Positions 16,682 to 25,866 are shown, numbered from the stretch's first letter. The stretch: DNA of 48,411 bases from Pseudomonadota bacterium (GCA_025355105.1 JANYAE010000044.1:1-48411), one strand, 5' to 3'. Notes: a model not told the origin generated them from the sequence alone. Made by a program: numbers and translations.

Positions 16682-17601
16682 TGCACTGGTCGCGGGTCCC
16701 CGAAGCCACCTTCGTGCCGGGCATCCGCCTGCTGCTTGCGCTGTACTCGCTGCTCGGCCGCAGCGCCTTCCGGCTCGCGCTGTGGCCGGTCGTGCTGTGG
16801 TACGCGCTGGCGCGGCCGGCCGCACGGCGCGCCTCGCTCGACTACCTGACGCGACTCGCAGGCGTCTGCGAGGGCGCGCCGCGGCCGCGCTTCAGGACGG
16901 TGCTGCGGCATTTCGCGGCCTTCGCCGAGTCGCTGCTCGACAAACTGCTCGTCTGGGGCGGCCGGCTCGACGCGCTGCGCTACGAGGTGCACGGCGCCGC
17001 GGCGCTGCGCGACGCGCTCGCCGCTGGCCGCGGCGCCGTGCTCATCACCGCCCACATCGGCAACTTCGAACTCTGCCAGGTGCTCGCAACCCGCTACACC
17101 GCGGTGCGGATCAACGTGCTGATGCACACCGCCAACACCGCCCGCTTCAATGCGATGCTCGAGCGGCGCCAGCTGGCCGACCGACTGTGCCTGATCCCGG
17201 TCGACGGCATCTCGCTGTCGACCGCCGCGCTGCTCGCCGGCCGCGTCGACGCCGGCGAGCTGGTAGCGATCGCCGGCGACCGCCTGCTCACCGGCGCGGC
17301 AGGCGACTTCCAGCAAGCCCGCTTCCTCGGCGCGCCGGCGGTGTTCCCGATCGGTCCGTACGTGCTCGCCGGCGCGCTCGGCTGCCCGCTGATCGCGTTG
17401 TTCGCGACGCGGCACGGCGAGATGTACCGGATCAGCGTGGAGCAGCTTGCCGAGCGGGTAGTATTGCCGCGCAAGGGGCGAGCCGAGGCGCTGCGCGCGC
17501 TGCTCGAGCGCTTCGCGGCGCTGCTCGAGGCGGAGTGCCGCGCCGCGCCCCTGCAGTGGTTCAACTTCTACCCGTTCTGGTCGCCGCCGGGCGGGGGTTG
17601 A
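16681..17601 (+). CDS. LpxL/HtrB-like lipid acyltransferase of the APE cluster
   Basis: 306 residues. A hydrophobic N-terminal helix (about 14–42) is followed by the lauroyl-acyltransferase-like catalytic motif AHIGNFE and the VAIAGDRLL segment. It ends WFNFYPFWSPP, typical of this family. It likely moves an acyl chain onto the glycolipid anchor of the polyene at the inner membrane. The ATG overlaps the glycosyltransferase stop by one base. No thioesterase gene (ApeK type) lies between this and the LolA gene, unlike the common arrangement. Confidence 0.85.
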   Translation: MHWSRVPEATFVPGIRLLLALYSLLGRSAFRLALWPVVLWYALARPAARRASLDYLTRLAGVCEGAPRPRFRTVLRHFAAFAESLLDKLLVWGGRLDALRYEVHGAAALRDALAAGRGAVLITAHIGNFELCQVLATRYTAVRINVLMHTANTARFNAMLERRQLADRLCLIPVDGISLSTAALLAGRVDAGELVAIAGDRLLTGAAGDFQQARFLGAPAVFPIGPYVLAGALGCPLIALFATRHGEMYRISVEQLAERVVLPRKGRAEALRALLERFAALLEAECRAAPLQWFNFYPFWSPPGGG

Positions 17602-17611
17602 GGAGCGTCCC

Positions 17612-18220
17612 ATGGCCCGTGTCGTGCGCCTCGTGGCCGTGGCGCTGCTCGCGGCGACCGCGCCGGCCGCCGCCGCCGATCTGTTGCAGGAGGTCGAGTC
17701 GCGACTTGACCACGCGCGCGTGTCGCGCGGCGAGTTCGTGCAGGAAAAGCGCCTCGTCGGCATCACGCGGCCGCTCAAGGGTCGCGGCAGCTTCGTCGTC
17801 GATCGCGAGCGCGGCGTGCTGTGGCGCAACGAGGCGCCGTTCAAGAGCCTGCTCAAGATCACCCGCCGCGAGATCGTGCAGTCCGACGGCAGCCAGGTGC
17901 TGATGCACCTCGATTCCGAGCGCGAACCCGCGGTCAAAGCCGTCAGTGCGGTGCTGTTCGCGACTTTCTCCGCGGATCTCGGCGCACTGACCAGGTACTT
18001 CAGCTACGAGGGCGAGGTCAGCGGCGCCGGCTGGCAGCTGCGGCTGCGACCGCGGGACCCGGGGCTGGCGCGCCTGATCCGCGAGCTCGACCTCAGCGGC
18101 GAGCGCGAGGTGCGCCGCGTCGAGCTGACGGCGGCGAGCGGCGACCGGCTGCACATCGAGTTCCAGATGGTCGAGACGGCGAGCACGCCGACCGCCGCCG
18201 AAGCCGCCGACCTTGAGTAG
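17612..18220 (+). CDS. LolA-like outer-membrane lipoprotein carrier of the APE cluster
   Basis: 202 residues, signal peptide cleaved after APAAAA (about residue 21). The mature part follows the LolA pattern: RGEFVQEKRLVGITRPLKGRGSFVVDRERGVLWRNEAPFKSLLKIT, then a beta-rich half-barrel. It is expected to carry the lipid-linked polyene across the periplasm, with the MMPL exporter and DUF3261 protein as partners. It sits in the LolA–MMPL–DUF3261 order that is characteristic of APE clusters. Confidence 0.87.
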   Translation: MARVVRLVAVALLAATAPAAAADLLQEVESRLDHARVSRGEFVQEKRLVGITRPLKGRGSFVVDRERGVLWRNEAPFKSLLKITRREIVQSDGSQVLMHLDSEREPAVKAVSAVLFATFSADLGALTRYFSYEGEVSGAGWQLRLRPRDPGLARLIRELDLSGEREVRRVELTAASGDRLHIEFQMVETASTPTAAEAADLE

Positions 18221-20519
18221 GTGGCTCGCCGTCGCGTGGCTGGTCGCCTGCGGCGCGGCCGTCGGCTGGCTGCTGCACGAGGGCCGCAGCCTGCAACGGC
18301 GCGTCGACACCGACCTGTTCGCGCTACTGCCCACGGACACGCTCGATCCGCTCGCCGAGTCGGCGCTGGCTGCGATGGCCTCGGCCGGCGAGCGTCAGCT
18401 GGTGGTGCTGGTCGGCGACGCGGACGCGGCGCGTGCGGCGAGTGGCGCGCGCGCGCTCGCCGCGAGCCTCGCGGGTGGACCGCTGCATCCGAGCGCGAGC
18501 GGCGACGTGGCGGGTGGCATCGGCGCGTCCTACGCGCCGCACCGCGGCGGGCTGCTGAGCGCCGAGGACCGCGCGCGCCTCGGCGCCGCGGGCGCCGCCG
18601 AGTACTTCGCGCAGCGCGCGCTGGCGGCGGCGTTCGCGCCGCTCGCCGCCGGTGTGCTGCCGTGGAGCCAGGATCCGTTCGCGCTGTTCGGCAACTGGCT
18701 GGCGAGCCAGGGCAGCGTGACGCGGGTGCGCCCGCAGGGCGATCTGCTCGCCGTCGAGTCGCAGCAGCGCACCTACATCGTGCTGCCCTACGAGATCGAC
18801 GGCAGCGCGTTCGCGCTCGCCTTGCAGCAGACGGTTACGGAGCGGCTCGCGACGGCGGTCGCCGCCGCGCGCGCCGCCGCGCCCGGCGTCGAGGTATTGA
18901 GCGCCGGCATCGTGCGCCACGCGGCGGCCGCGGCCGCCGGCGCGCGGCGCGAGATGTCGATGATCGGCTCAGGGTCGACGTTCGGCGTGCTGCTGCTGGT
19001 CGTGGTCGTGTTCCGCGGCTTCAGGCCCGCGGCGCTGGTGGTGCTGTCGCTGCTCACCGGCACGCTGCTCGCCGCGGTCGTCAGCTTCGCGCTGTTTGCG
19101 CACGTCCACGTGCTGACGCTGGTGTTCGGCTCGAGCCTGATCGGCGTCGCCGTCGACTACGGCCTGCTGGCGCTCGGCGCCTCGCTCGGCAGCGACGAGG
19201 CGGTCGCGAGCCGCTACCGACGGCTGCTGCCGGCGATGCTGCTCGCGCTCGCGACGACGCTGGTCGGCTATCTGGCGCTTGCCGCGACGCCGTTCACGGG
19301 ACTGGTGCAGATGGCGGTGTTCTCAGCGGCCGGCATTAGCGGCGCGTGGCTCACCGTCGCGCTCTGGTTTCCGTTCCTCGCGCCGCGTTCGATCGCCGAG
19401 TCCGGCGCCGCGCGCCGCATCGGCGCCGCGCTCGGCGCGTGGCCGCGCCTCGGCGGGCGCGGCTGGCCGCTGCTGGCGGTGCTGGCGGCGATCACGCTGG
19501 CCGGACTCGCGCAGCTGCGCGCCGACGACGACGTGCGCGCGCTGGTGCGGCCGGATCCGACGCTGCTGCGCGAGCAGCTCGCCGTCGGCCGGATCCTCGA
19601 TCTGCCGAGCCCGGCGCAGTTCTTCATTGTCGAGGGCGCCGATGGCGAGGCGACGCTGCGCGCCACCGAGCGACTCGCGACGACGCTTGACGGCTTCGTC
19701 GCGGCGCACCGTCTGAGCGGCTACGAGAGCGTGGCGCGCTGGGTACCGTCGGCGGCGCAGCAGGCGGCGGATGCGCGGCGCGTGCACGAGACGCTGTTCG
19801 CGCCCGGCGGCGCGCTCGGCCGCGTCGCCGCGCAAACCGGTCTGGACGCGGCCGCCGCCGCGGCGGCCTGGCGGAGCTCGCCGCCCGTGACGCTCGAAGC
19901 GTGGCTCGCCGACCCGGTGTCGGCCCCGTTCCGCTACCTGTGGCTCGGCAAGCTTTCGGGCGGCGCGACTGCCACGCTCGTGCTCCTCAAGGGGCTCGGC
20001 GACGCCGACACCGGGCGCGCGCTCGCCGCGCTCGCGGCGCCCGGGCTGCGCTACGTCGACAAGCCGGCGCAGATCTCGCTCTTGTTCAAGCGTCAGCGCC
20101 AGCTGCTCGCCGTGCTGCTCGGCGCGGGCTATGGGCTCGCGGCGGTGCTGCTCTGGTTGCGCTACCGCGCGGCGAGCTGGCGCGTGCTCGCGCCGACCGT
20201 GGTCGCGACGCTATTGGTGCTCGCGGTGCACGGCCTCGCCGGGCTGCCGGTACAGCTGCTGACGCTGGTCAGCCTGCTGCTGCTGCTCGGCATGGGCGTG
20301 GACTACGGCATCTTCCTGATCGAGCGACCGGCGGACGGACGCATGTTCGTCGCGATCTGCCTGTCGGCGGCGTCGACGCTGCTGTCGTTCGGGCTGCTGG
20401 CGTTCAGCGGCACGCCGGCGTTGCGCGCCTTCGGCCTCGCGACACTGCTCGGCATCATCTTCGTCTGGTTGCTCGCCCCGGTCTGCCGCCTGCCGGCCGC
20501 GCGGAGCCCGGCGCCATGA
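18213..20519 (+). CDS. MMPL/RND-type exporter of the APE cluster
   Basis: 768 residues, TTG start overlapping the LolA gene by 8 bases. It has one N-terminal membrane helix, a periplasmic domain, then a helix bundle (about residues 250–420), a second periplasmic domain and a second bundle (about 625–765). The repeat-internal VDYGLLALGAS and VDYGIFLIE stretches are the two RND-type signatures. It should extract the finished glycolipid polyene from the inner membrane and hand it to the LolA-like protein. Length and topology are normal for this exporter group. Confidence 0.88.
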   Translation: MSRWLAVAWLVACGAAVGWLLHEGRSLQRRVDTDLFALLPTDTLDPLAESALAAMASAGERQLVVLVGDADAARAASGARALAASLAGGPLHPSASGDVAGGIGASYAPHRGGLLSAEDRARLGAAGAAEYFAQRALAAAFAPLAAGVLPWSQDPFALFGNWLASQGSVTRVRPQGDLLAVESQQRTYIVLPYEIDGSAFALALQQTVTERLATAVAAARAAAPGVEVLSAGIVRHAAAAAAGARREMSMIGSGSTFGVLLLVVVVFRGFRPAALVVLSLLTGTLLAAVVSFALFAHVHVLTLVFGSSLIGVAVDYGLLALGASLGSDEAVASRYRRLLPAMLLALATTLVGYLALAATPFTGLVQMAVFSAAGISGAWLTVALWFPFLAPRSIAESGAARRIGAALGAWPRLGGRGWPLLAVLAAITLAGLAQLRADDDVRALVRPDPTLLREQLAVGRILDLPSPAQFFIVEGADGEATLRATERLATTLDGFVAAHRLSGYESVARWVPSAAQQAADARRVHETLFAPGGALGRVAAQTGLDAAAAAAAWRSSPPVTLEAWLADPVSAPFRYLWLGKLSGGATATLVLLKGLGDADTGRALAALAAPGLRYVDKPAQISLLFKRQRQLLAVLLGAGYGLAAVLLWLRYRAASWRVLAPTVVATLLVLAVHGLAGLPVQLLTLVSLLLLLGMGVDYGIFLIERPADGRMFVAICLSAASTLLSFGLLAFSGTPALRAFGLATLLGIIFVWLLAPVCRLPAARSPAP

Positions 20520-21061
20520 TCGCGCGGCGCGCGCGCCGTCTGGTCGCCGCCGCCGGCGGCGCGCTCGCCGGCTGCACGGCGATGTTCCTGCCGCTGCCCC
20601 TGCTGCACGTGCGCCCGGCCGATCTCGGCCCGCCGCGCACCATCGAGCAGCGGCTGCAAATCGTGCGCCATGGCCAGGCGGTGGTCCTCGACGGCGTCGC
20701 TGACGTGTCGGCTGAGCAGGTGCAGCTGATCGCGACCGCGCTCGGCGTGCGGCTCTACGCGCTGCGCTACGACGGCCGCCACGTCGTCCCCGGCCCGGCC
20801 GGGACGCCTGCCGGCGGGCTACCGCCGCCGGTGGCGCTCGACGACTTCCTGCTGCTGTACGCTCCGGCCGAAGTGCTCGCGGCCGCCCTGCCGGACGACC
20901 TGCGCTTGGTGACCCGTCCGGACGGACGGCAGCTGTACCGCGGCAGCCGCTTGCTAGTGGCGGTCCGCTACGAGACTGACGACCCGATGAACGGCCGCAG
21001 CCGCCTGCACAACGCCGCGCTCGACTATGATCTGGTCGTGGATTCGACGGTCGTTCAGTGA
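20516..21061 (+). CDS. DUF3261 lipoprotein of the APE cluster
   Basis: 181 residues from the ATG that overlaps the exporter stop (ATGA). The signal peptide has an Arg-rich start (MIARRARR) and lipobox GALAGC. The rest matches DUF3261: QRLQIVRHGQAVVLDGVADVSAEQVQLIATALGVRLYALRYDG and the C-terminal IHNA-like RLHNAALDYDL. The family occurs almost only in APE clusters. By its likely outer-membrane location it is thought to receive the pigment from the LolA-like carrier, a LolB-like role that is inference. Confidence 0.85.
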   Translation: MIARRARRLVAAAGGALAGCTAMFLPLPLLHVRPADLGPPRTIEQRLQIVRHGQAVVLDGVADVSAEQVQLIATALGVRLYALRYDGRHVVPGPAGTPAGGLPPPVALDDFLLLYAPAEVLAAALPDDLRLVTRPDGRQLYRGSRLLVAVRYETDDPMNGRSRLHNAALDYDLVVDSTVVQ

Positions 21062-22230
21062 ATTTCTACCTGGGGGAACCGGCGCTGGTCTGTGCGCTCG
21101 GCGGCGACCTCGCCACCGTCCGCGAGAACCTGTACGCCGGCCTCAGCCCCGGCCTCGTGACGACCGACCGCTACAGTCCGGGCCGACCGCTGCCGGTCGG
21201 CACCGCGCTGCTCGGTGCCGCCAGCGGCGACACGGCGCTGCGCCACCGCTCGCGCAACAACCACATGCTGGCCGCGGCGCTGGCTGCGCTGCGACCGAGC
21301 CTCGACCCGGTGCTGGCGTCGCTCGCGCCGCATCGAATCGCGGTGGTGCTCGGCACCAGCACGTCCGGCATGGAGGAGACCGAGCGGGCCGTCCTCGCGC
21401 ATGCGGCCGGCGGCGCGCTGCCGGCGGACTTTCACCTCGGCCAGCAGGAACTCGGCTCCGGAGCGCTGTTCCTCGCCGAGGCACTCGGCGTCACGGGACC
21501 GACCTTCACGGTCTCGACCGCCTGCTCCTCAAGCGCCAAGGCGATCGCGAGCGGCGCCCGGCTGCTCGCTGCGGGCCTTGCCGACGCGGTGATCGCGGGC
21601 GGCGCCGATACGCTGTGTCGCTTTACCGTGGCAGGCTTCGCGGCGCTCGACGCGGTGAGCCGCGGCCGCAGCAATCCGTTCTCGGTGAATCGCGACGGCA
21701 TCAATGTCGGCGAAGGGGCGGCGCTGTTCGTGCTGACGCGCACGCCGGGACCGGTACGGCTCACGGGCTGGGGGGAGGCCTCCGACGGCCACCACGTCTC
21801 GGCGCCGGACCCGGAGGGCCGCGGTGCGCGCGTCGCGATCGAGGCAGCGCTGGCCCGGGCCGGCGACCGGGCGGCGCGACGGATCGGCTACGTGAATCTG
21901 CACGGCACCGGAACCCGGCAGAATGACGCCATGGAGAGCCGTGTCGTCCACGACCTGCTGCCGGCCGTCCCGGCCAGCGCGACCAAGCCGCTGACCGGTC
22001 ATACGCTCGGCGCCGCCGGGGCGATTGAGGCGGCCTTCTGCTGGCTGACGCTGACCGATTCTGCCGGGCGGCTGCCACCGCACCTGTACGATGGCGCCGC
22101 TGACCCGGAGCTGCCGGCGCTCAACCTGGTCGCGTCGGGCTCACGTCTCGGACGGGCTCCCGCGGCCATCCTGAGCACCTCGTTCGCGTTCGGCGGCAGC
22201 AACGTCGCGCTCGTGCTGGAACGCGCGTGA
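21058..22230 (+). CDS. apeO: Beta-ketoacyl-ACP synthase (chain-extending KS)
   Basis: 390 residues with a complete thiolase-fold active site: Cys156 in VSTACSSSA, His282 in NLHGTGT and His315 in LTGHTLGAAGA. The GTG start overlaps the DUF3261 stop. In the studied APE systems the KS at this position works as a heterodimer with the chain-length factor (here encoded at 12165). It extends the aryl starter with malonyl-ACP units. Identification as the ApeO counterpart rests on the KS–DH–KR–KS order. Confidence 0.88.
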   Translation: MNFYLGEPALVCALGGDLATVRENLYAGLSPGLVTTDRYSPGRPLPVGTALLGAASGDTALRHRSRNNHMLAAALAALRPSLDPVLASLAPHRIAVVLGTSTSGMEETERAVLAHAAGGALPADFHLGQQELGSGALFLAEALGVTGPTFTVSTACSSSAKAIASGARLLAAGLADAVIAGGADTLCRFTVAGFAALDAVSRGRSNPFSVNRDGINVGEGAALFVLTRTPGPVRLTGWGEASDGHHVSAPDPEGRGARVAIEAALARAGDRAARRIGYVNLHGTGTRQNDAMESRVVHDLLPAVPASATKPLTGHTLGAAGAIEAAFCWLTLTDSAGRLPPHLYDGAADPELPALNLVASGSRLGRAPAAILSTSFAFGGSNVALVLERA

Positions 22231-22670
22231 TGCCGTCGATCGAACAGCTGGTGCCGCATGCCCGGCCGGCGCTGCTGCTCGACCGGGTGGTCGAGGCCCA
22301 CGACGGCTTCGTCCTGACCGAGACCGTCATCCGCGAGGACAACCCGTACTGCCGCGACGGCCAGGTCGGCGCGTGGATCGGCATCGAGCTGATCGCCCAG
22401 AGCATCGCGGCGATGGCCGGCCTGGACGCGATCCGCGGCGGCCGGCCGGTTAAGATCGGCTTCCTGCTCGGGACGCGCCGCTATCGCAGCAGCGTGCCGT
22501 GGTTCGCGCTCGGCGACCGCCTGCGGATCGAGGTGCTGCGCGAGTTCCAGAGCGACGATGGCCTCGGCGCCGCGCGCGGCACGATCTTCGCCGACGACCG
22601 GCAGGTGCTCGGCGAGGGGCTTCTGACAGTATTCCAGCCGGCCCGCCCGGAGGACGTGATCGGTCGATGA
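22230..22670 (+). CDS. apeP: 3-hydroxyacyl-ACP dehydratase, ApeP type
   Basis: 146 residues (ATG at 22230 overlapping the KS stop; a GTG 3 bases earlier is possible). A single hotdog domain with LVPHARPALLLDRVVEAHDGF at the N-terminus and GAWIGIELIAQSIAAMAG on the central helix. The GHFP histidine motif of FabZ-type enzymes is absent here, whereas the hotdog domain fused to the ligase at 14274 has it. This suggests the two act as a heterodimer, as reported for ApeI:ApeP. Confidence 0.85.
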   Translation: MPSIEQLVPHARPALLLDRVVEAHDGFVLTETVIREDNPYCRDGQVGAWIGIELIAQSIAAMAGLDAIRGGRPVKIGFLLGTRRYRSSVPWFALGDRLRIEVLREFQSDDGLGAARGTIFADDRQVLGEGLLTVFQPARPEDVIGR

Positions 22671-23395
22671 GTACGCGCAGCATCCTCGTGACCGGCTCGA
22701 GCCGCGGCATCGGCCGCGCGATCGCACTGCGGCTCGCCGCCGACGGCTTCGACCTGGTCGTTCACTGCCGTTCGCGGCGCGCCGCGGCCGAGGAGGTCGC
22801 GACCGCGGTCCGCGCGCTCGGCCGCGGCGCGCGGGTGCTGGCCTTCGACGTCGCGGATCGCGACGCCTCGCGCGCCACGCTCGAAGCCGACGTCGCGGCG
22901 CACGGCGCCCCGTACGGGGTGGTGTGCAACGCCGGCGTCGCGGCCGACAATGCCTTCCCGGCGCTGACCGACCACGACTGGGACAGCGTCATCGACACGA
23001 GCCTCAACGGCTTCTACAACGTGCTGCGCCCGTTGGTGATGCCGATGATCGGACTGCGGGCAGGCGGGCGGATCGTGGCGATCGCGTCGGTCTCGGGGCT
23101 GGTCGGCAACCGCGGCCAGGTCAACTACAGCGCCGCCAAGGCGGGCGTCATCGGCGCCAGCAAGGCGCTGGCGCTCGAGCTCGCCAAGCGGCGGATCACG
23201 GTCAATTGCGTCGCGCCGGGCCTCATCGAGACGGACATGGTCGATCCTGCCCTCGCGGAGGAAATTCTCAAGCTGATCCCGGCGCGGCGCGCCGGTCGGC
23301 CTGAGGAGGTTGCCGCCGCGGTCAGCTACCTGTGCGGCGACGAGGCCGGCTACGTGACACGGCAGGTGCTGTCGGTCAACGGCGGCCTGATATGA
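22667..23395 (+). CDS. apeQ: 3-ketoacyl-ACP reductase, ApeQ type
   Basis: 242 residues of the short-chain dehydrogenase family. The NADPH-binding TGSSRGIGRAIA is at 9–20, CNAGVAAD at 87–94, and the catalytic residues are Ser141, Tyr154 and Lys158 (YSAAKAG), all as in FabG. It reduces the beta-keto group after each extension round, before the dehydratase pair makes the double bond. The ATG overlaps the dehydratase stop (ATGA). Confidence 0.9.
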   Translation: MSTRSILVTGSSRGIGRAIALRLAADGFDLVVHCRSRRAAAEEVATAVRALGRGARVLAFDVADRDASRATLEADVAAHGAPYGVVCNAGVAADNAFPALTDHDWDSVIDTSLNGFYNVLRPLVMPMIGLRAGGRIVAIASVSGLVGNRGQVNYSAAKAGVIGASKALALELAKRRITVNCVAPGLIETDMVDPALAEEILKLIPARRAGRPEEVAAAVSYLCGDEAGYVTRQVLSVNGGLI

Positions 23396-24621
23396 GGCGC
23401 GTTGCCGTCACCGGAATGGCCGGTATCAGCCCGCTCGGCAGCGACTGGCCGACCGTGGCGCGCCAGCTGCGCGCGTGCCGCAATGCCGTGCGCCACATGC
23501 CCGAATGGGACATCTACGCCGGCCTGCTGACGCGGCTGGCGGCCCCGGCGGCACCGTTCGAGCTGCCGCCGGCGCGCTACACGCGCAAGGCGACGCGCAC
23601 CATGGGCCGGGTGTCGCTGCTCGCGAGCCGGGCCTCGGAGCTGGCGCTCGCCGACGCCGGACTGCTCGACGATCCGCTGCTCAGGAGCGGCCGCGTCGGC
23701 GTCGCCTACGGCTCCTCGACCGGTAGCACGCAGGCGCTGCGGGACTTCGCCGGCATGCTCGAGTACCGCACCACCTCCGGCATCAACGCCACCACCTACA
23801 TCCGCATGATGTCGCACACCACCGCGGTCAACATCGCGGTGTTCTTCGGCCTGACCGGACGCGTCATCACCACCTCGAGTGCCTGCACCTCCGGCAGCCA
23901 GGGCATCGGTTACGCCTTCGAGGCAATCCGCCACGGCCACGCCGAGGTGATGGTCGCCGGCGGCGCCGAGGAACTGTGCCCGACGGAGGCGGCGGTATTC
24001 GACACGCTGTTCGCCACCAGCACCAAGAACGACACGCCGCAGCTGACGCCGCGGCCCTTCGACGCGGCTCGCGACGGGCTGGTGCTCGGCGAGGGCGCGG
24101 GTACGCTGGTCCTCGAGGACCTCGCGCACGCCCGCGCGCGCGGCGCGCGGATCCACGCCGAGCTCATCGGCTTCGGCACCAACTGCGACGGCACGCACGT
24201 CACGCAGCCGAGCGCCGAGACGATGGCCGGGGCGATGCGCCTCGCGCTCGACAGCGCGGGCGTCGCGCCCGAGGCGATCGGCTACGTCAACGCCCACGGC
24301 ACGGCGACGCCGCAGGGCGACGTCGCCGAATCGCGCGCGACCGAGCGGATCTTCGGCGCCCGCGCCCCAATCAGCTCGCTGAAGAGCTACATGGGGCACA
24401 CGCTCGGCGCCTGCGGTGCCCTCGAGGCCTGGATGACGATCGAAATGATGCGCGCCGGCTGGTTCGCGCCAACGATCAACCTCGAGCGCGTCGACCCGGA
24501 GTGCGCGGCCCTCGACTACGTCACCGGCGAGGGCCGGCTGATGGACCTCGAGTACGTGATGAGCAACAACTTCGCTTTCGGCGGCATCAACACTTCACTG
24601 ATCTTCCGACGCCCAGGATAG
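23392..24621 (+). CDS. apeR: Second beta-ketoacyl-ACP synthase of the APE cluster
   Basis: 409 residues, FabF-like, with Cys165 in TSSACTSGSQ, His302 in NAHGTATPQGD and His336 in KSYMGHTLGACGA. It keeps the lid segment SNNFAFGGINTSL at the C-terminus. The last KS of APE clusters is proposed to act at chain initiation or on a side activity distinct from the main KS:CLF pair. The ATG overlaps the ketoreductase stop. Confidence 0.88.
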   Translation: MRRVAVTGMAGISPLGSDWPTVARQLRACRNAVRHMPEWDIYAGLLTRLAAPAAPFELPPARYTRKATRTMGRVSLLASRASELALADAGLLDDPLLRSGRVGVAYGSSTGSTQALRDFAGMLEYRTTSGINATTYIRMMSHTTAVNIAVFFGLTGRVITTSSACTSGSQGIGYAFEAIRHGHAEVMVAGGAEELCPTEAAVFDTLFATSTKNDTPQLTPRPFDAARDGLVLGEGAGTLVLEDLAHARARGARIHAELIGFGTNCDGTHVTQPSAETMAGAMRLALDSAGVAPEAIGYVNAHGTATPQGDVAESRATERIFGARAPISSLKSYMGHTLGACGALEAWMTIEMMRAGWFAPTINLERVDPECAALDYVTGEGRLMDLEYVMSNNFAFGGINTSLIFRRPG

Positions 24622-24627
24622 GCACCC

Positions 24628-25077
24628 ATGAGTAAGCTCAGTGTTCGACTTTGCGCCGTCATCACGCGGTTCGCGGCCTTCGCGCCGACGGCCCACGCGC
24701 GCGACGCCGTCCTGCACCTGCCGGTCAAGGATGTGCTGGAAGACCCGCAGTACAAGGCCCGGCTCGGCAGCGACGTGGCGTTCTACTTCGGCAATCAGGC
24801 GGTGCCCGGCACGCCGCAGAGCCTCGCCGAGGTCGTGACCAACCGCAAGACCAACGCCTTCGGCAAGCCGGATGTCGAGGCCTGCCGCCGGGCCATGCGG
24901 TCGGCGATGCTGCAGCTGGTCGAGCGCACCCGCGAGCTCGGTGGCGACGCGGTCGTCGACATTCGCAGCTTCTTCAAGCGGTTCGAATTCGTCAGCGACA
25001 CCGAGTACGAGTGCCATGCCGGCGGGGTCGTCGCCGGCGTCACACTCAAGGCCCGGATCGCCAAGCTGAAGAAGTGA
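24628..25077 (+). CDS. Small secreted protein of APE clusters (often mislabelled 'excinuclease ATPase subunit')
   Basis: 149 residues with an N-terminal signal peptide (LCAVITRFAAFAPTAHA, then RDAVLHLP). The mature domain contains PVKDVLEDPQYKARLGSDVAFYFGNQ, an RSAMLQLVERTRELGGDAVVDIRSFF helix-strand unit and a Cys in YECHAGGVVAGVTLK. I recognise this type as a recurrent APE-cluster neighbour that databases annotate, without good reason, as an excinuclease subunit. There is no ABC ATPase motif in it. It is probably periplasmic and of unknown role. Its stop overlaps the next start (GTGA). Confidence 0.65.
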   Translation: MSKLSVRLCAVITRFAAFAPTAHARDAVLHLPVKDVLEDPQYKARLGSDVAFYFGNQAVPGTPQSLAEVVTNRKTNAFGKPDVEACRRAMRSAMLQLVERTRELGGDAVVDIRSFFKRFEFVSDTEYECHAGGVVAGVTLKARIAKLKK

Positions 25078-25772
25078 GCCGCCTGCTGGCGGTCGTCGCC
25101 GAGCTCGGCGCGGTCGCCCGACTGGCCGCGCACATCGGTCCGCTATCGGCGCGCAGCGAGGCGCGGCTCGCGCGCATCCGAGCGCCGCGACGACGCTCGC
25201 AGAGCGTCGTCGTGCGGCAGCTCGCCGCTGCCGCCGCGTCGCGGCTGCTCGGGCGCGACGTGCCCGGTAGCGACGTCGAGGACGCGGAGCATGGCGCGGG
25301 ACTCTGCCTTCGCGACGCGCCGGAACTTCGCATCAGCATCTCGCACAGCGGCGAGCGCGTCGCGGTCGCGATCGGCACCCGCGCGATCGGCATCGACGTC
25401 GAGCGTTGCGATGACAGCCGCGACTGCCTGGCACTCGCGCGACACGCCTGCAGCGCCGCCGAAGTTGCCTGGCTCGAGCGCACGGCGCCTGCCGAACGTG
25501 CGGCACGCTTCTATCTGCTCTGGACCCTGCGCGAGGCGGCTTTCAAGGCCGGCCTGCGGGCGGCGGCGCTGGGCGGTGAGAGCTGCCTTGATCCGGACTC
25601 CGCTATTGCCGGCTTCTGCTGGGGCAGCCGCGAGATCGACGGCTACCGCGTTTCGGTCGCGACCTCGGAACCGGCTCCGCTCGAGTGGCTGGGCATCGAC
25701 GACGCCGGACTTGCGCCGCTCGCCATGCCGGTTCGCGAGACGCTGGGCGCGGCCGGCGGCAGCGGCGTCTGA
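25074..25772 (+). CDS. 4'-phosphopantetheinyl transferase (Sfp/EntD type)
   Basis: 232 residues with the two metal/CoA motifs of Sfp-type enzymes: AIGIDVERCDD and FYLLWTLREAAFKAG (the WxxKEA motif with Arg for Lys). ISHSGERVAVAIG is the third motif. It transfers phosphopantetheine from CoA to the serine of the two ACPs of the cluster. The GTG start overlaps the preceding stop, and this is the last gene of the 13.6-kb run. Confidence 0.85.
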   Translation: MSRLLAVVAELGAVARLAAHIGPLSARSEARLARIRAPRRRSQSVVVRQLAAAAASRLLGRDVPGSDVEDAEHGAGLCLRDAPELRISISHSGERVAVAIGTRAIGIDVERCDDSRDCLALARHACSAAEVAWLERTAPAERAARFYLLWTLREAAFKAGLRAAALGGESCLDPDSAIAGFCWGSREIDGYRVSVATSEPAPLEWLGIDDAGLAPLAMPVRETLGAAGGSGV

Positions 25773-25866
25773 AGCGACCGCGTCGCGCGAGCGGTTGCGC
25801 ACCCGCTGGCGGCGCCCGCTCGCCCGGGCGGTGCGGCCAGCGACGAAGCAGCGGCGCGCTGCGCCG

